Shown here: in pieces, positions 51,137-59,799 of the stretch
How positions within the stretch are numbered: position 1 is the stretch's first letter
Layout of the letters: the number at the start of each line of letters is the position of its first letter
Origin: Ktedonobacter racemifer DSM 44963
Lineage (GTDB): Bacteria > Chloroflexota > Ktedonobacteria > Ktedonobacterales > Ktedonobacteraceae
Assembly: GCF_000178855.1 (NCBI RefSeq)
Contig: NZ_ADVG01000004.1
Coordinates: 682,001 to 746,000, forward strand
Direction: 5' to 3'
Length of the DNA: 64,000 nt
Made by a program: the position numbers and the translations under genes
Notes under the pieces: generated by a model
The model's database searches: none
What the model was told of the DNA's origin: nothing
The model's input: only the letters and a program-made list of their open reading frames with translations

Positions 51137-52087
51137 ATGTCCAGTATCGAGTTACGTCAGGCCCTACTAACACGGTTGGGACGCTTTCCGGAGCATGTAC
51201 CCCTCGAGCCAGTCTTTAGTAGTTCCATAGACGAGGGCGACTACACACGTATAGCCCTGACCTACATGGTAGAACACAGCGAGCGCGTGCCCGCATGGCT
51301 TCTCATACCCAAAGGAGATGCTCCTCAAGGTGGTTGGCCCGCAATCCTGGCTATTCATCAGCACGCAGGCCAGTTCGAACTGGGAAAGTCCGAGCCAGCT
51401 GGAGTAGCTGGTGATCCCATGTATTTCTACGGCCGGGAACTCTGCCGCCGCGGCTATGTTGTACTCTGCCCTGATCAATTGTGCTTCGAGGATCGTCGGC
51501 CCTCAGAGGAAGAGCGCCAGGCGCACTACGCGCTCAACGGCATGAATTATGAACGCTTCGAGTTCACCAAACGCCTCCTCTCCGGCTCAAACTTACAGGC
51601 AAAGTATCTTCATGATCTCTCCTGCGGCCTCGATCTCCTCTCTTCCCTGCCAGACGTAAATCGCTCACACCTGGGTGCTATCGGCCACTCGCTCGGTGGA
51701 CAGGAGACACTCTGGCTTACCTGGTACGACGAACGGGTACGCGCCGCCGTCTCCTCCTGTGGCTTTGGCCTGCTGCGCACCATCCTACGCGACAATATCA
51801 ATCATAATTTCGCTGCCTACATCCCCGGCATGCTCGAAATAGGCGACATGGACGCCCTTGTAGCCTCCCTGGCCCCGCGCCCCTTCATGCTTACAGCAGG
51901 CGAGCACGATCCCCTTTTCCCTATAGATGGAGTGCGGGTCCTGGCCAAACACGCCCAGCAAGCCTACTCTCAGGCAGGTGTGCCCGACCACTTCCAGACC
52001 CTCATCTTCCCTGCTGGGCACAGCTTCCCCTCTAATGTCAAAGCCGAAGCCTACGCCTTCCTTGATCGCTGGTTACAAAATACTTAA
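51137..52087 (+). CDS. Alpha/beta hydrolase, dienelactone-hydrolase-like
   Basis: The 316-aa protein has the nucleophile elbow GAIGHSLGGQE, an oxyanion region AILAIHQHAGQ, an acid in AGEHDPLFPIDG and a C-terminal His in FPAGHSFPS. The N-terminal part resembles secreted-type acetyl-xylan or dienelactone hydrolase relatives, but no signal peptide is present. It follows the SDR by 30 nt. The frame remains open for 86 codons beyond its TAA stop (see the next entry). Confidence 0.85.
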   Translation: MSSIELRQALLTRLGRFPEHVPLEPVFSSSIDEGDYTRIALTYMVEHSERVPAWLLIPKGDAPQGGWPAILAIHQHAGQFELGKSEPAGVAGDPMYFYGRELCRRGYVVLCPDQLCFEDRRPSEEERQAHYALNGMNYERFEFTKRLLSGSNLQAKYLHDLSCGLDLLSSLPDVNRSHLGAIGHSLGGQETLWLTWYDERVRAAVSSCGFGLLRTILRDNINHNFAAYIPGMLEIGDMDALVASLAPRPFMLTAGEHDPLFPIDGVRVLAKHAQQAYSQAGVPDHFQTLIFPAGHSFPSNVKAEAYAFLDRWLQNT

Positions 52088-52348
52088 CCTGAAAAGGAAC
52101 TCTGGTATGATGGCAAAACGGAATCGCTCACACTTCTTACAGAAACCTTCGTCACGCTTTTTGCCTGGCTGAGCAACGACCATCTCGCACAGGTCGCTAC
52201 CGATTGGGCTGCTGAATTTAACTACCAGCAGCCTATAATCCATGCTCCAACCTATAAGGCACTCCATGAGCTACGCGACGTAGCGAGCCACACCATAATC
52301 AGAGAATTATCCATCGTCATGTATCTATTTGGTTCTTCACAGTTTTGA
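52088..52348 (+). other. Start-less 86-codon open frame directly after the hydrolase stop
   Basis: In the same frame as the hydrolase, coding continues after the TAA at 52085-52087 to a TGA at 52346. It gives a plausible helical sequence such as TLLTETFVTLFAWLSNDHLA. No start codon precedes it. It may be a remnant of a lost gene, or a C-terminal part cut off by a nonsense change. It overlaps the 3' end of the convergent esterase by 12 nt. No family was recognised. Confidence 0.35.
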
Positions 52349-53599
52349 TATAAACTGGCCAGCCAGCGTGGTCAGGCCGTCTGAGAGAGTGCCACGCCAA
52401 CAGAGGTAGTCGTGTCCACCGTTGAACTCGGTGTAGTGGACCTCGTAGCCTTTGAGACGCAGGATATCGCGCAGGTGACGGTTGGTGATGATCATACTGG
52501 TATCAGAAGCGTTCCTCTCTTGCAAGCCAACCTCCATGTAAAAGCGCACAGGGAGGCGCGGACTCTCAATAAACTGCTGTGTGAGCGATTCCTGTGGAAT
52601 GCCATCTTCAGGGTCCGACTCCCACCAGTAGGAGCCAGATTGTGAGAGAACATTGCCAAAGTACTCCGAGGCGCGCAATCCCACGAAGGAGGAGGCCAGG
52701 CCGCCATAGCTGGAACCGCCAACAATGCTGCGCGCTGGATCGTCCGTAATATGATAGCGCTCGCGTACCCAGGGCAAAAGCTCCTGCTTCAGAAAGTCGA
52801 CGAAGGGCTGGTGGCAGGGTAGCTCACGACTACGCGTCTCTCCGTCCAGGCTATCGGGAAGCACTGCGATCATGGGCGGAATTTTGCCCTCACTTATGAG
52901 ATTATCGAGGATGGTTGGCGTGGGCACCATCTCAATATAGGCCGGGCCGTCGAAGAGCAGAAGCAGAGCATATGGCTCACTTTCAGAGTCATAACCGGGC
53001 GGAGTATAGATATACACGCGGCGCTCATTATTGAGAATCTCGCTGTGCACGCGATGCTTCTCTACTCGACCTTTGGGAACGTCGGGGCGTGGGGTAATGT
53101 AAGGCTGGGGCGGCGCTTCTGGTAGTTCCAGCACAGAAATCGTAAAACCGTGATCATTCTGACTATCCTCGTCTTTAGGAAAGGCAAAGATCTGCGGATT
53201 GAGTGGGTCGGCCACGAGACGTGTGCCAAGGTCAGCCTTCCAATCGAGATCGGTCAAGGGATCGTTGTGCGAGAGCATATAGGTCTGGCGCAAATTCGAG
53301 CGCACGCGATAGGAGCGATACCACAAGTCGCTTTCCAGCAGGCGCTGCATCTGGTTTTTGGCGGGATCGGTAAAGCCCGCCGGGCCGGAGAAGACCACCA
53401 CATTCTGCGTATCCCCCTCGTCGCGCCAGAGGAAGGTCACCAGGTAATGCTCGGGATCATCCTCAATGCGCTCCATCAGTGGCGCGCCATGCTCGGCAAT
53501 CTCTTGCCAGAAACTTTCTAAAGCGGCGTTATCGCCAGAGGAAAGCGCCTCTTTAAGCGAGGCGATACGAGGGCTGGTATATTCTTTCTTGTCTGTCAT
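52337..53599 (-). CDS. Enterochelin-esterase-like (Fes family) hydrolase
   Basis: The 420-aa protein has an N-terminal domain of about 170 aa like that of Fes (YLVTFLWRDEGDTQNVVVFS). A C-terminal esterase domain follows, with YIYTPPGYDSES, the nucleophile elbow GGSSYGG, and FNGGHDYLCWR carrying the catalytic His. Fes-type enzymes hydrolyse the ester bonds of catecholate siderophores to release iron. The length and two-domain layout match Fes. No siderophore genes are nearby, so another ester substrate is possible. AAGGAA precedes the ATG. Confidence 0.85.
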   Translation of the reverse strand: MTDKKEYTSPRIASLKEALSSGDNAALESFWQEIAEHGAPLMERIEDDPEHYLVTFLWRDEGDTQNVVVFSGPAGFTDPAKNQMQRLLESDLWYRSYRVRSNLRQTYMLSHNDPLTDLDWKADLGTRLVADPLNPQIFAFPKDEDSQNDHGFTISVLELPEAPPQPYITPRPDVPKGRVEKHRVHSEILNNERRVYIYTPPGYDSESEPYALLLLFDGPAYIEMVPTPTILDNLISEGKIPPMIAVLPDSLDGETRSRELPCHQPFVDFLKQELLPWVRERYHITDDPARSIVGGSSYGGLASSFVGLRASEYFGNVLSQSGSYWWESDPEDGIPQESLTQQFIESPRLPVRFYMEVGLQERNASDTSMIITNRHLRDILRLKGYEVHYTEFNGGHDYLCWRGTLSDGLTTLAGQFISKL

Positions 53600-53618
53600 A
53601 CGGAGTTCCTTCCCAACC

Positions 53619-53697
53619 CTGCGCTACTTACGTACGCGCCTACGCTGGGTATTTGTACTCTGCCTGGGGAGCGTAGGCGCGTACGTAAGTAGCGCAG
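53619..53697. repeat. Perfect 28-bp inverted repeat between divergent genes
   Basis: Arms 53619-53646 and 53670-53697 pair perfectly across 23 nt. AACC and GGTT extend the match after one bulged C. The stem contains GTAGGCGCGTACGTAAGTAG. It lies between the divergent esterase and ABC transporter genes. Confidence 0.65.
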
Positions 53698-53866
53698 GTT
53701 ATTTTCACTATTTCATTATAACCGAAAAATTCATATGTTATAATAGCCTTTGCGCGCTTTTTTCGCGTTCCTCATAGTTTGAACTTTGTACTTTCCTTCT
53801 TTGGAGCATCTCACGTAGTTGAGTCCCGTGGGACCTCGTTGTCTCTTTTTGCTGTGAAAGGAGTTG

Positions 53867-55615
53867 ATGGTGCGCTTCCCTGTCCGGCGCTACCTGGCGC
53901 TACTCTCTGTCTATCTTAGGCCACAGGGGCCAAAAATCTTCGCTCTGACATGTATCTTACTGGTAGATATCGGGCTGCAGTTGAGTAGCCCTAAGATCAT
54001 TGAATATTTCATCAATACCTTTATCGCGGGCGGCGATATCACGGTGCTGCTCTTCGCTGGCTGCGCCTATATCGTCATTGCGCTCCTTACACAGGGTGTG
54101 GCCATATTGAGCACCTATCTGAGCGGCACCATAGCCTGGACGGCAACCAACCGTCTCAGGACCGACCTGGTGCGCCACTGCCTCGCGCTCGACCTCTCGT
54201 TTCATAAGACGCGTAGCTCCGGTGAGCTGATCGAGCGCATCGATGGTGATGTGGATGCGCTCTCCAATTTCTTTTCGCAGTTCTTTGTCGAGCTACTAAT
54301 CAACCTACTCTTGCTGGCAGGCATTCTCGGCATCTTCTTCACTATCCACTGGCTGCTTGGTATCTTAATGGTAGCCTTCTCCGCTACAATGCTGGTGGTG
54401 ATCACCCTTATACGCCGTCGCGTGCTGCCCCTGTGGAAGCAGAATCGCCAGCAGAGCGCGCTCTTCTTCGGCTTTCTGAGCGAGCATCTCTCGGGCAGTG
54501 AGGATTTACGCGGCAATGGCGCCGTGCCCTATGTGATGCTGCGCTTCTATCAGGTCATTCGCGCCTGGTTTCCCATCCAACGGCGGACACTTATCACCAC
54601 GAACAACCTGGATGTTACTGTGCTCTTCCTCTTCGTCTGCGGTACCAGCCTCTCGCTATTTATCGGCGTCTACCTGTGGAGCACGAAGCTGATCGCTGTA
54701 GGCACGATCTACGCCATCTTTCGCTATACCGACCTGCTATCTCAGCCGCTTGACACGATCCAGACCCACATGCAGGATCTACAACAGGCCGAGGCCTGCA
54801 TCCAGCGCATTGAGGAACTTCTACAAACCCGCACCCTCCTTCCAGATGGGCACGGCACACCTCTGCCAGGGGGAGCGCTTGCCATCGACTTTGAGCAGGT
54901 ATCGTTCGGCTATACACCCGAGCAGAAGGTACTACACGACATCAGCTTTCACATGGAGCCTGGGACAGTCATCGGCCTGCTAGGCCGCACCGGTAGCGGC
55001 AAGACCACACTGGCGCGCCTACTCGCCCGGCTCTATGATCCACAGGAGGGATGCATTTGCCTGGGCGGAGTTCCACTAGTGGAGCCTTATCTGCGTGACT
55101 TACGCCGCCATGTCGGGCTTGTGACGCAGGATGTACAGCTCTTTCACGCCTCGGTACGCGATAACCTGACCTTCTTTGATCGCACTCTTAGCGACGCATA
55201 TATCTTGGAACAGATCGAGCAGGTTGGCCTGAAAAGCTGGTGCGACTCGCTCTCAGCGGGCCTGGATACCATTATTGGTCAGGATGGAAGCGGACTCTCG
55301 GCTGGCGAGGCACAATTGCTAGCCCTGACGCGTATCTTCCTGCATAAACCGGGGTTGATTATTCTCGACGAGGCCTCGGCGCGCCTGGACCCGGCGACCG
55401 AGCGCCTGATGGAGCGCGCCCTGGATCGCCTTCTCAGCGGGCGCACAGTACTCATCATCGCGCACCGCCTCTCGACAGTCCAGCGCGCCGACGAGATTTT
55501 GATTCTCGAACAGGGGCGCATTGTGGAACATGGCAAACGTGCTGAGCTGGCACATGATCGCGACTCACGCTTCGCTCAGTTACTGCATCTAGGTCTGGAG
55601 GAGGCCCTGGCATGA
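53867..55615 (+). CDS. Heterodimeric ABC exporter, subunit A (degenerate signature)
   Basis: The 582-aa protein has a six-helix exporter domain and an ATPase. Walker A is GRTGSGKTTLARLL and Walker B is LIILDEASARLD with the catalytic Glu. The signature is GLSAGEAQ instead of LSGGQ. This asymmetry matches a subunit that supplies the active Walker site but a weak signature. AAAGGAG lies 3 nt before the ATG, and GTG at 53870 is an alternative start with better spacing. Its stop overlaps the next gene. Confidence 0.9.
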   Translation: MVRFPVRRYLALLSVYLRPQGPKIFALTCILLVDIGLQLSSPKIIEYFINTFIAGGDITVLLFAGCAYIVIALLTQGVAILSTYLSGTIAWTATNRLRTDLVRHCLALDLSFHKTRSSGELIERIDGDVDALSNFFSQFFVELLINLLLLAGILGIFFTIHWLLGILMVAFSATMLVVITLIRRRVLPLWKQNRQQSALFFGFLSEHLSGSEDLRGNGAVPYVMLRFYQVIRAWFPIQRRTLITTNNLDVTVLFLFVCGTSLSLFIGVYLWSTKLIAVGTIYAIFRYTDLLSQPLDTIQTHMQDLQQAEACIQRIEELLQTRTLLPDGHGTPLPGGALAIDFEQVSFGYTPEQKVLHDISFHMEPGTVIGLLGRTGSGKTTLARLLARLYDPQEGCICLGGVPLVEPYLRDLRRHVGLVTQDVQLFHASVRDNLTFFDRTLSDAYILEQIEQVGLKSWCDSLSAGLDTIIGQDGSGLSAGEAQLLALTRIFLHKPGLIILDEASARLDPATERLMERALDRLLSGRTVLIIAHRLSTVQRADEILILEQGRIVEHGKRAELAHDRDSRFAQLLHLGLEEALA

Positions 55616-57411
55616 CTACGACACAGATTCCGGCAAGACAGACGCTCAATCTGCCGCACATACTCTGGCTCCTGTTGCGCCAGCAACCATGGCGCTATGC
55701 CTGCGGCGAGCTGCTGCCGCTCTCCTTCTTTCTAGCAGGGCGCCTGACCTTTAGCCTGTTGCTCCAGGTCTTCTTCAATAGATTGCAGCAGCAAAGCGGG
55801 CCAGACCTGGCTCTCTGGCTACTCCCTTTCGCATTTATCCTGGCAGCCCTGATGCGAGCGATTCTGGGTTCTCTTGGTAATCGCGCCCTTGTTACCGCGC
55901 TCTTTAAGACCACGCAAACCCTACGCCACAATATACTCAAACGCATCCTGGAACGACCCGGAGCCAGGCCTCTTCCAGGCTCTACAGGCGAGGCCATCAG
56001 CGGCTTCCGTGACGATATCGAGATCTTTGCTCAATTGTTTAGTCGACTGCTAAATGTTTTTGCGCTGACCTGCTTTACCAGCATCGCCCTGGTTATCATG
56101 TTACATGCCAGTGTGCGAATTACGCTCTTTGTCTTTCTGCCACTGCTCTGCGTCGTCATCGTAGCCCAGAGCATGAAGAAACGCCTGGAGAAGTACCGGG
56201 TCGCCAGCCGAGCCGCTACGGCTGAGGTAACGGGAGCCATCGGTGAGATCTTCGGCTCGGTGCAGGCCATCCAGGTTGCGGGAGCCGAAGAGCGTGTAGC
56301 CGAGCACTTCTCTGGTCTCAATAAGCGCCGCCATGACGCGATGGTTCAGGATAGTGTGTTGAGCGCGGCCCTGAACTCGCTCTTTGGCAACACGGTTGGG
56401 ATTGGCATCGGCGCCATCCTGATCATGGCCGCCATCGCGCGGGGCAGCGAGCATCTCAGCGTGGGCGATATCGCGCTCTTCATCTCCTTCCTGAGCAACA
56501 TTACAAATTTTGTACAAAGCATCGGTACCCTGCTGGCACAGGTCACGCAGACACACGTCTCGCTTACCCGCCTGCGTGCGCTACTCCAAGGCGCGTCCGA
56601 CACAGCGTTGGTCGCGCCCGCCGAACTCTACCTTCAGCGTCCCTTGCCTCAAATTACCCTGCCAGCCCTGGACGCCTTCTCGGAACTCCACACCTTACAG
56701 GCACGCAACCTCTCCTATCACTATCCCGACACCGGGCGCGGCATTACTGGCATTCACCTGGAGATCAAACGCGGTACGCTCACTGTGATTACAGGTCGCA
56801 TTGGCTCGGGCAAGACAACGCTGCTTCGTACACTACTGGGTCTCCTACCAGCAGAAGCAGAGGCAGAGATCACCTGGAACGGCGTCCAAGTCGCCGAGCC
56901 CGCCAGCTTCTTTGTCCCGCCACGCTGTGCCTACACACCACAGGTACCACACCTCTTCAGCGATACCCTGCGCGAGAATATCCTGCTTGGCCTGCCCGTA
57001 GGCGAGGAGCAACTACATAAGGCTATACGAAATGCAGTTATGGAGGAGGATGTGATACAACTTGAGGCTGGGCTGGAGACGGTTGTTGGCGTCAAAGGCG
57101 TCAAGCTCTCCGGGGGCCAGGTCCAGCGGAGCGCAGCGGCACGCATGTTGGTACGTCCCGCCCAGCTGCTGGTCTTCGACGACCTCTCCAGCGCTCTAGA
57201 TGTCGCTACCGAAGCGCGGCTCTGGGAGCGCCTCTTCAGCGAAGAGCAGCACACCTGCCTGGTCGTCTCGCATCGTCGGACCATACTACAACGCGCCGAT
57301 CAGGTCATCGTACTCAAGGAGGGTCACGTCGAGGTCTGCGGGTGTCTCGAAGAGGTCCTGGAACAGAGCGCGGAGATGCGCTACCTATGGCTAAAGGACG
57401 AGATAGAGTGA
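55612..57411 (+). CDS. Heterodimeric ABC exporter, subunit B (Asp in place of the catalytic Glu)
   Basis: The 599-aa partner starts at an ATG overlapping the previous stop by 4 nt. Walker A is GRIGSGKTTLLRTLLG and the signature is LSGGQVQRSAAA. Walker B reads LLVFDDLSSALD, so Asp replaces the catalytic Glu. Together the two subunits form one competent and one degenerate ATP site, as in TM287/288-like exporters. The exported compound is unknown; drugs or lipids are usual for this type. Confidence 0.9.
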   Translation: MTTTQIPARQTLNLPHILWLLLRQQPWRYACGELLPLSFFLAGRLTFSLLLQVFFNRLQQQSGPDLALWLLPFAFILAALMRAILGSLGNRALVTALFKTTQTLRHNILKRILERPGARPLPGSTGEAISGFRDDIEIFAQLFSRLLNVFALTCFTSIALVIMLHASVRITLFVFLPLLCVVIVAQSMKKRLEKYRVASRAATAEVTGAIGEIFGSVQAIQVAGAEERVAEHFSGLNKRRHDAMVQDSVLSAALNSLFGNTVGIGIGAILIMAAIARGSEHLSVGDIALFISFLSNITNFVQSIGTLLAQVTQTHVSLTRLRALLQGASDTALVAPAELYLQRPLPQITLPALDAFSELHTLQARNLSYHYPDTGRGITGIHLEIKRGTLTVITGRIGSGKTTLLRTLLGLLPAEAEAEITWNGVQVAEPASFFVPPRCAYTPQVPHLFSDTLRENILLGLPVGEEQLHKAIRNAVMEEDVIQLEAGLETVVGVKGVKLSGGQVQRSAAARMLVRPAQLLVFDDLSSALDVATEARLWERLFSEEQHTCLVVSHRRTILQRADQVIVLKEGHVEVCGCLEEVLEQSAEMRYLWLKDEIE

Positions 57412-57436
57412 GGCTTCGGCCTTACTCTATCTCGTC
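57396..57436. terminator. Hairpin with UUCG tetraloop over the ABC stop codon
   Basis: GGACGAGATAGAGT and ACTCTATCTCGTCC enclose GGC-TTCG-GCC. The stem has one G/U-type mismatch, and the TGA stop of subunit B lies within the left arm. It separates convergent genes. Confidence 0.65.
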
Positions 57437-57483
57437 CAATCGTGTAAGTAGCCGTGTACCCTGTATCCTTTAGGGTAGAGACC

Positions 57484-57819
57484 CTAGAAGGGTACCATCT
57501 TGACCAGTTGAGTACAGGCATTCTCACAGGCACGGCAGGCATTAGCACAGTCGGTATCTCCAATCCGGCTCGCGACATCAGCGCAATGTGCGCAGGCGGA
57601 TGAGCACGCCTGGCAGGCATAACCAGCTAATGGAGAATCACGTAGCAACATATGAGCTGTGACCAGGGCCAGTTCTGAACAGTCAAGCATCACGTTGCCA
57701 TGTGCGGCTTGCTTCTGCTTAGCAATCACTGCAGATTCCATACATGCTGTGTGACACCGTAAACAATCACGAATAGTATCTTGCACTTGACCTGTTAATG
57801 GGGAACTACTCTCTGCCAT
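57484..57819 (-). CDS. Four-helix-bundle copper-storage-like protein (Csp/DUF326)
   Basis: The 111-aa protein has Cys residues spaced along helices: DCLRCHTACMES near residues 18-29, then YACQACSSACAHCAD and CANACRACENACTQL. This is the pattern of Csp and DUF326 proteins, which bind many Cu(I) ions inside a four-helix bundle. No signal peptide is present, so it is cytosolic. AAAGGAAG precedes the ATG. No copper exporter or regulator is next to it. Confidence 0.88.
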   Translation of the reverse strand: MAESSSPLTGQVQDTIRDCLRCHTACMESAVIAKQKQAAHGNVMLDCSELALVTAHMLLRDSPLAGYACQACSSACAHCADVASRIGDTDCANACRACENACTQLVKMVPF

Positions 57820-58010
57820 ACTATCATCTTCCTTTCTAACGTTGCTATGGCCCTACTCACTACACGTCACGCCGCCTAAGAAATTAACTCCGGTATAACA
57901 GGGAAAAATACCTCAACAGCGTATCAGAGCCATATAGCTCATGCTCGCTTGCCCACGCATGCTACACTAAGAACTTATAGTTGAGACGCAAGGAGGTCTG
58001 TTAATAACAT

Positions 58011-59060
58011 ATGCAGAACAAGCAATTTATCTATCCCGTAAAGTTACAGCCCGGAGACAAGGTGGCCATACTCTCGCCCTCGGCGGGCCTGCCCGAGATC
58101 TTTCCCGAGGTCTTTGACCTGGGTCTGCAACGTTTGCGCGAGAACTTTGGCCTGATACCCGTGGAATATTCCTGCACTCGCAAGATGAACACATCTCCAG
58201 AGGCGCGCGCGCGCGATATCATGGCGGCCTTCGCAGATCCCGAGATCAAGGCTGTTATCTGCTCGATTGGTGGCGATGACCAGATCAAGGTGTTAAAACA
58301 CCTGGACCCAGAGGTGTTGCGCGCTCATCCCAAACCCTTTCTGGGCTATAGCGACGCCACGAATCTGCACATGTATCTCTGGAACCTGGGCATCGTCTCC
58401 TTCTATGGAGGCGCGATCATGACACAGTTTGGTCGCTACTATGCGATGGATGAATATACGGTGGAGTCGCTGCGCCACGCCCTCTTCCAGGATGGCGAGT
58501 TTGAGATCATGCCCGCGTCAGAGTGGTCCGACGAGAACTATAACTGGGGAGAGCCGGAGAAGCTACGTCTGCGCGTACCTATGTTCAGCAATCCTGGCTG
58601 GAAATGGCACAACGCGGGCAGCATCATCGAAGGCACAGCCTGGGGTGGCTGCCTGGAGATTGTCGACTATCACCTGCGCGCACACCGCTACCTCCAGCCA
58701 CTTGAGCGCTATAAAGATTGCGTGCTCTTCCTGGAGACCTCCGAGGAGATGCCTTCGGCAGAATATGTCTACCGCGTTCTTATTGGCATGGGCGAGCGTG
58801 GGCTGCTACAGCAGTTCTCCGCACTGCTTATGGGACGTCCCAAGACCTGGAATTTTGATCGTCAGCTCTCTACCGAGCAGAAATACACATACAATCGAGA
58901 GCAAGAAGAGGCTATATTGAAGGCTCTGCAAGAATACCATCCTTCCATGCCAGTCATCTTCAATATGGACTTTGGCCATACTGATCCCCAGTTCATGGTA
59001 CCCAGCGGTGGTTATGTACGCATCGATGGGATCGAGAAACGCGTGTTTGTGCGATATTAG
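58011..59060 (+). CDS. S66-family LD-carboxypeptidase (MccF-like)
   Basis: The 349-aa protein starts with LQPGDKVAILSPSAGLPEIF and has AVICSIGGDDQIKVL. The nucleophile Ser sits in LGYSDATNLHM, with later Glu and His regions (LFLETSEEMPS, MDFGHTDPQFMVPSGG). S66 peptidases trim D-Ala from murein tetrapeptides or, as MccF, inactivate peptidyl-nucleotide antibiotics. The insert pattern and length favour the MccF-like branch. AAGGAGG lies 14 nt upstream of the ATG. Confidence 0.88.
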   Translation: MQNKQFIYPVKLQPGDKVAILSPSAGLPEIFPEVFDLGLQRLRENFGLIPVEYSCTRKMNTSPEARARDIMAAFADPEIKAVICSIGGDDQIKVLKHLDPEVLRAHPKPFLGYSDATNLHMYLWNLGIVSFYGGAIMTQFGRYYAMDEYTVESLRHALFQDGEFEIMPASEWSDENYNWGEPEKLRLRVPMFSNPGWKWHNAGSIIEGTAWGGCLEIVDYHLRAHRYLQPLERYKDCVLFLETSEEMPSAEYVYRVLIGMGERGLLQQFSALLMGRPKTWNFDRQLSTEQKYTYNREQEEAILKALQEYHPSMPVIFNMDFGHTDPQFMVPSGGYVRIDGIEKRVFVRY

Positions 59061-59207
59061 CCCGCTACTGGAACCTTCTCTTTCCTGGTGTAGAAACTAT
59101 TTGCTGTGGTTGGAAGTATAAGAAGCAGTGGATAGAGCGGCTGCGTACACAATGGTATGCAAAAAGCTGCTGCCCGACGCGTCGGGCCGAGAGAGAAGGA
59201 GACTCTG

Positions 59208-59621
59208 ATGAGTATTGAAGCCAATAAAGCCGTTGTCCAGAGGTATCTGGAGATGTGGGATACAGGCAACCTGGATATCGCAGAAGAAGTCCTGGCTCCA
59301 GATTTTGTGGATCACACACGCCCACACCAGGCGCCAGGTCCCGAAGGCGTCAAAGAGAACATCGCTACTTTTCGCAGTGGTTTTCCCGATGCCACGCATA
59401 CAGTCATACATATGATTGGCGAGGGCGATATCGTCGCCTTCCGCTTCGCCAGGCGCGGCAGGCATAAAGGCATGTTCGCAGGCTTTCCCCCCACAGGCAA
59501 AGAGATTGTGTTGACAGGCGCGGACTTCCTGCGCATCGCCGATGGCAAGATCGTCGAGCTGTGGAGTTCCCAGGACGGCCTGAACCTGGCCCAACAGCTT
59601 GGCATGCCCATTGGTGGTTAA
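59208..59621 (+). CDS. SnoaL-like protein (ester cyclase type)
   Basis: The 137-aa protein has the NTF2-like pattern NKAVVQRYLEMWDTGNLDIA, FVDHTRPHQAPGPEG, FRSGFPDATHTV and ADFLRIADGKIVELWSSQD, as in SnoaL-type proteins. Few members have a proven reaction outside polyketide pathways, so the function is open. AAGGAG precedes the ATG at 59208; an upstream in-frame ATG at 59157 is rejected. The stop codon is part of a long hairpin. Confidence 0.85.
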   Translation: MSIEANKAVVQRYLEMWDTGNLDIAEEVLAPDFVDHTRPHQAPGPEGVKENIATFRSGFPDATHTVIHMIGEGDIVAFRFARRGRHKGMFAGFPPTGKEIVLTGADFLRIADGKIVELWSSQDGLNLAQQLGMPIGG

Positions 59622-59684
59622 TTAGATGATGTGGTGCACCGTGGCAGCCATCAGGCTGCCACGGTGCACCACATCATCTAATTA
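59619..59684. terminator. Perfect 31-bp hairpin including the SnoaL stop codon
   Basis: Arms 59619-59649 and 59654-59684 pair perfectly around ATCA. The TAA stop (59619-59621) begins the left arm. Confidence 0.7.
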
Positions 59685-59799
59685 CGAACCCAAAAAACAC
59701 CTTTTGAAGAACGGCATCCTTTCGCGTCATACAATAGTAGGCATGTTATAGAATGGGCTATCTCTACAAATCTACATAGCGGGCGTAAAGGATACGAGG

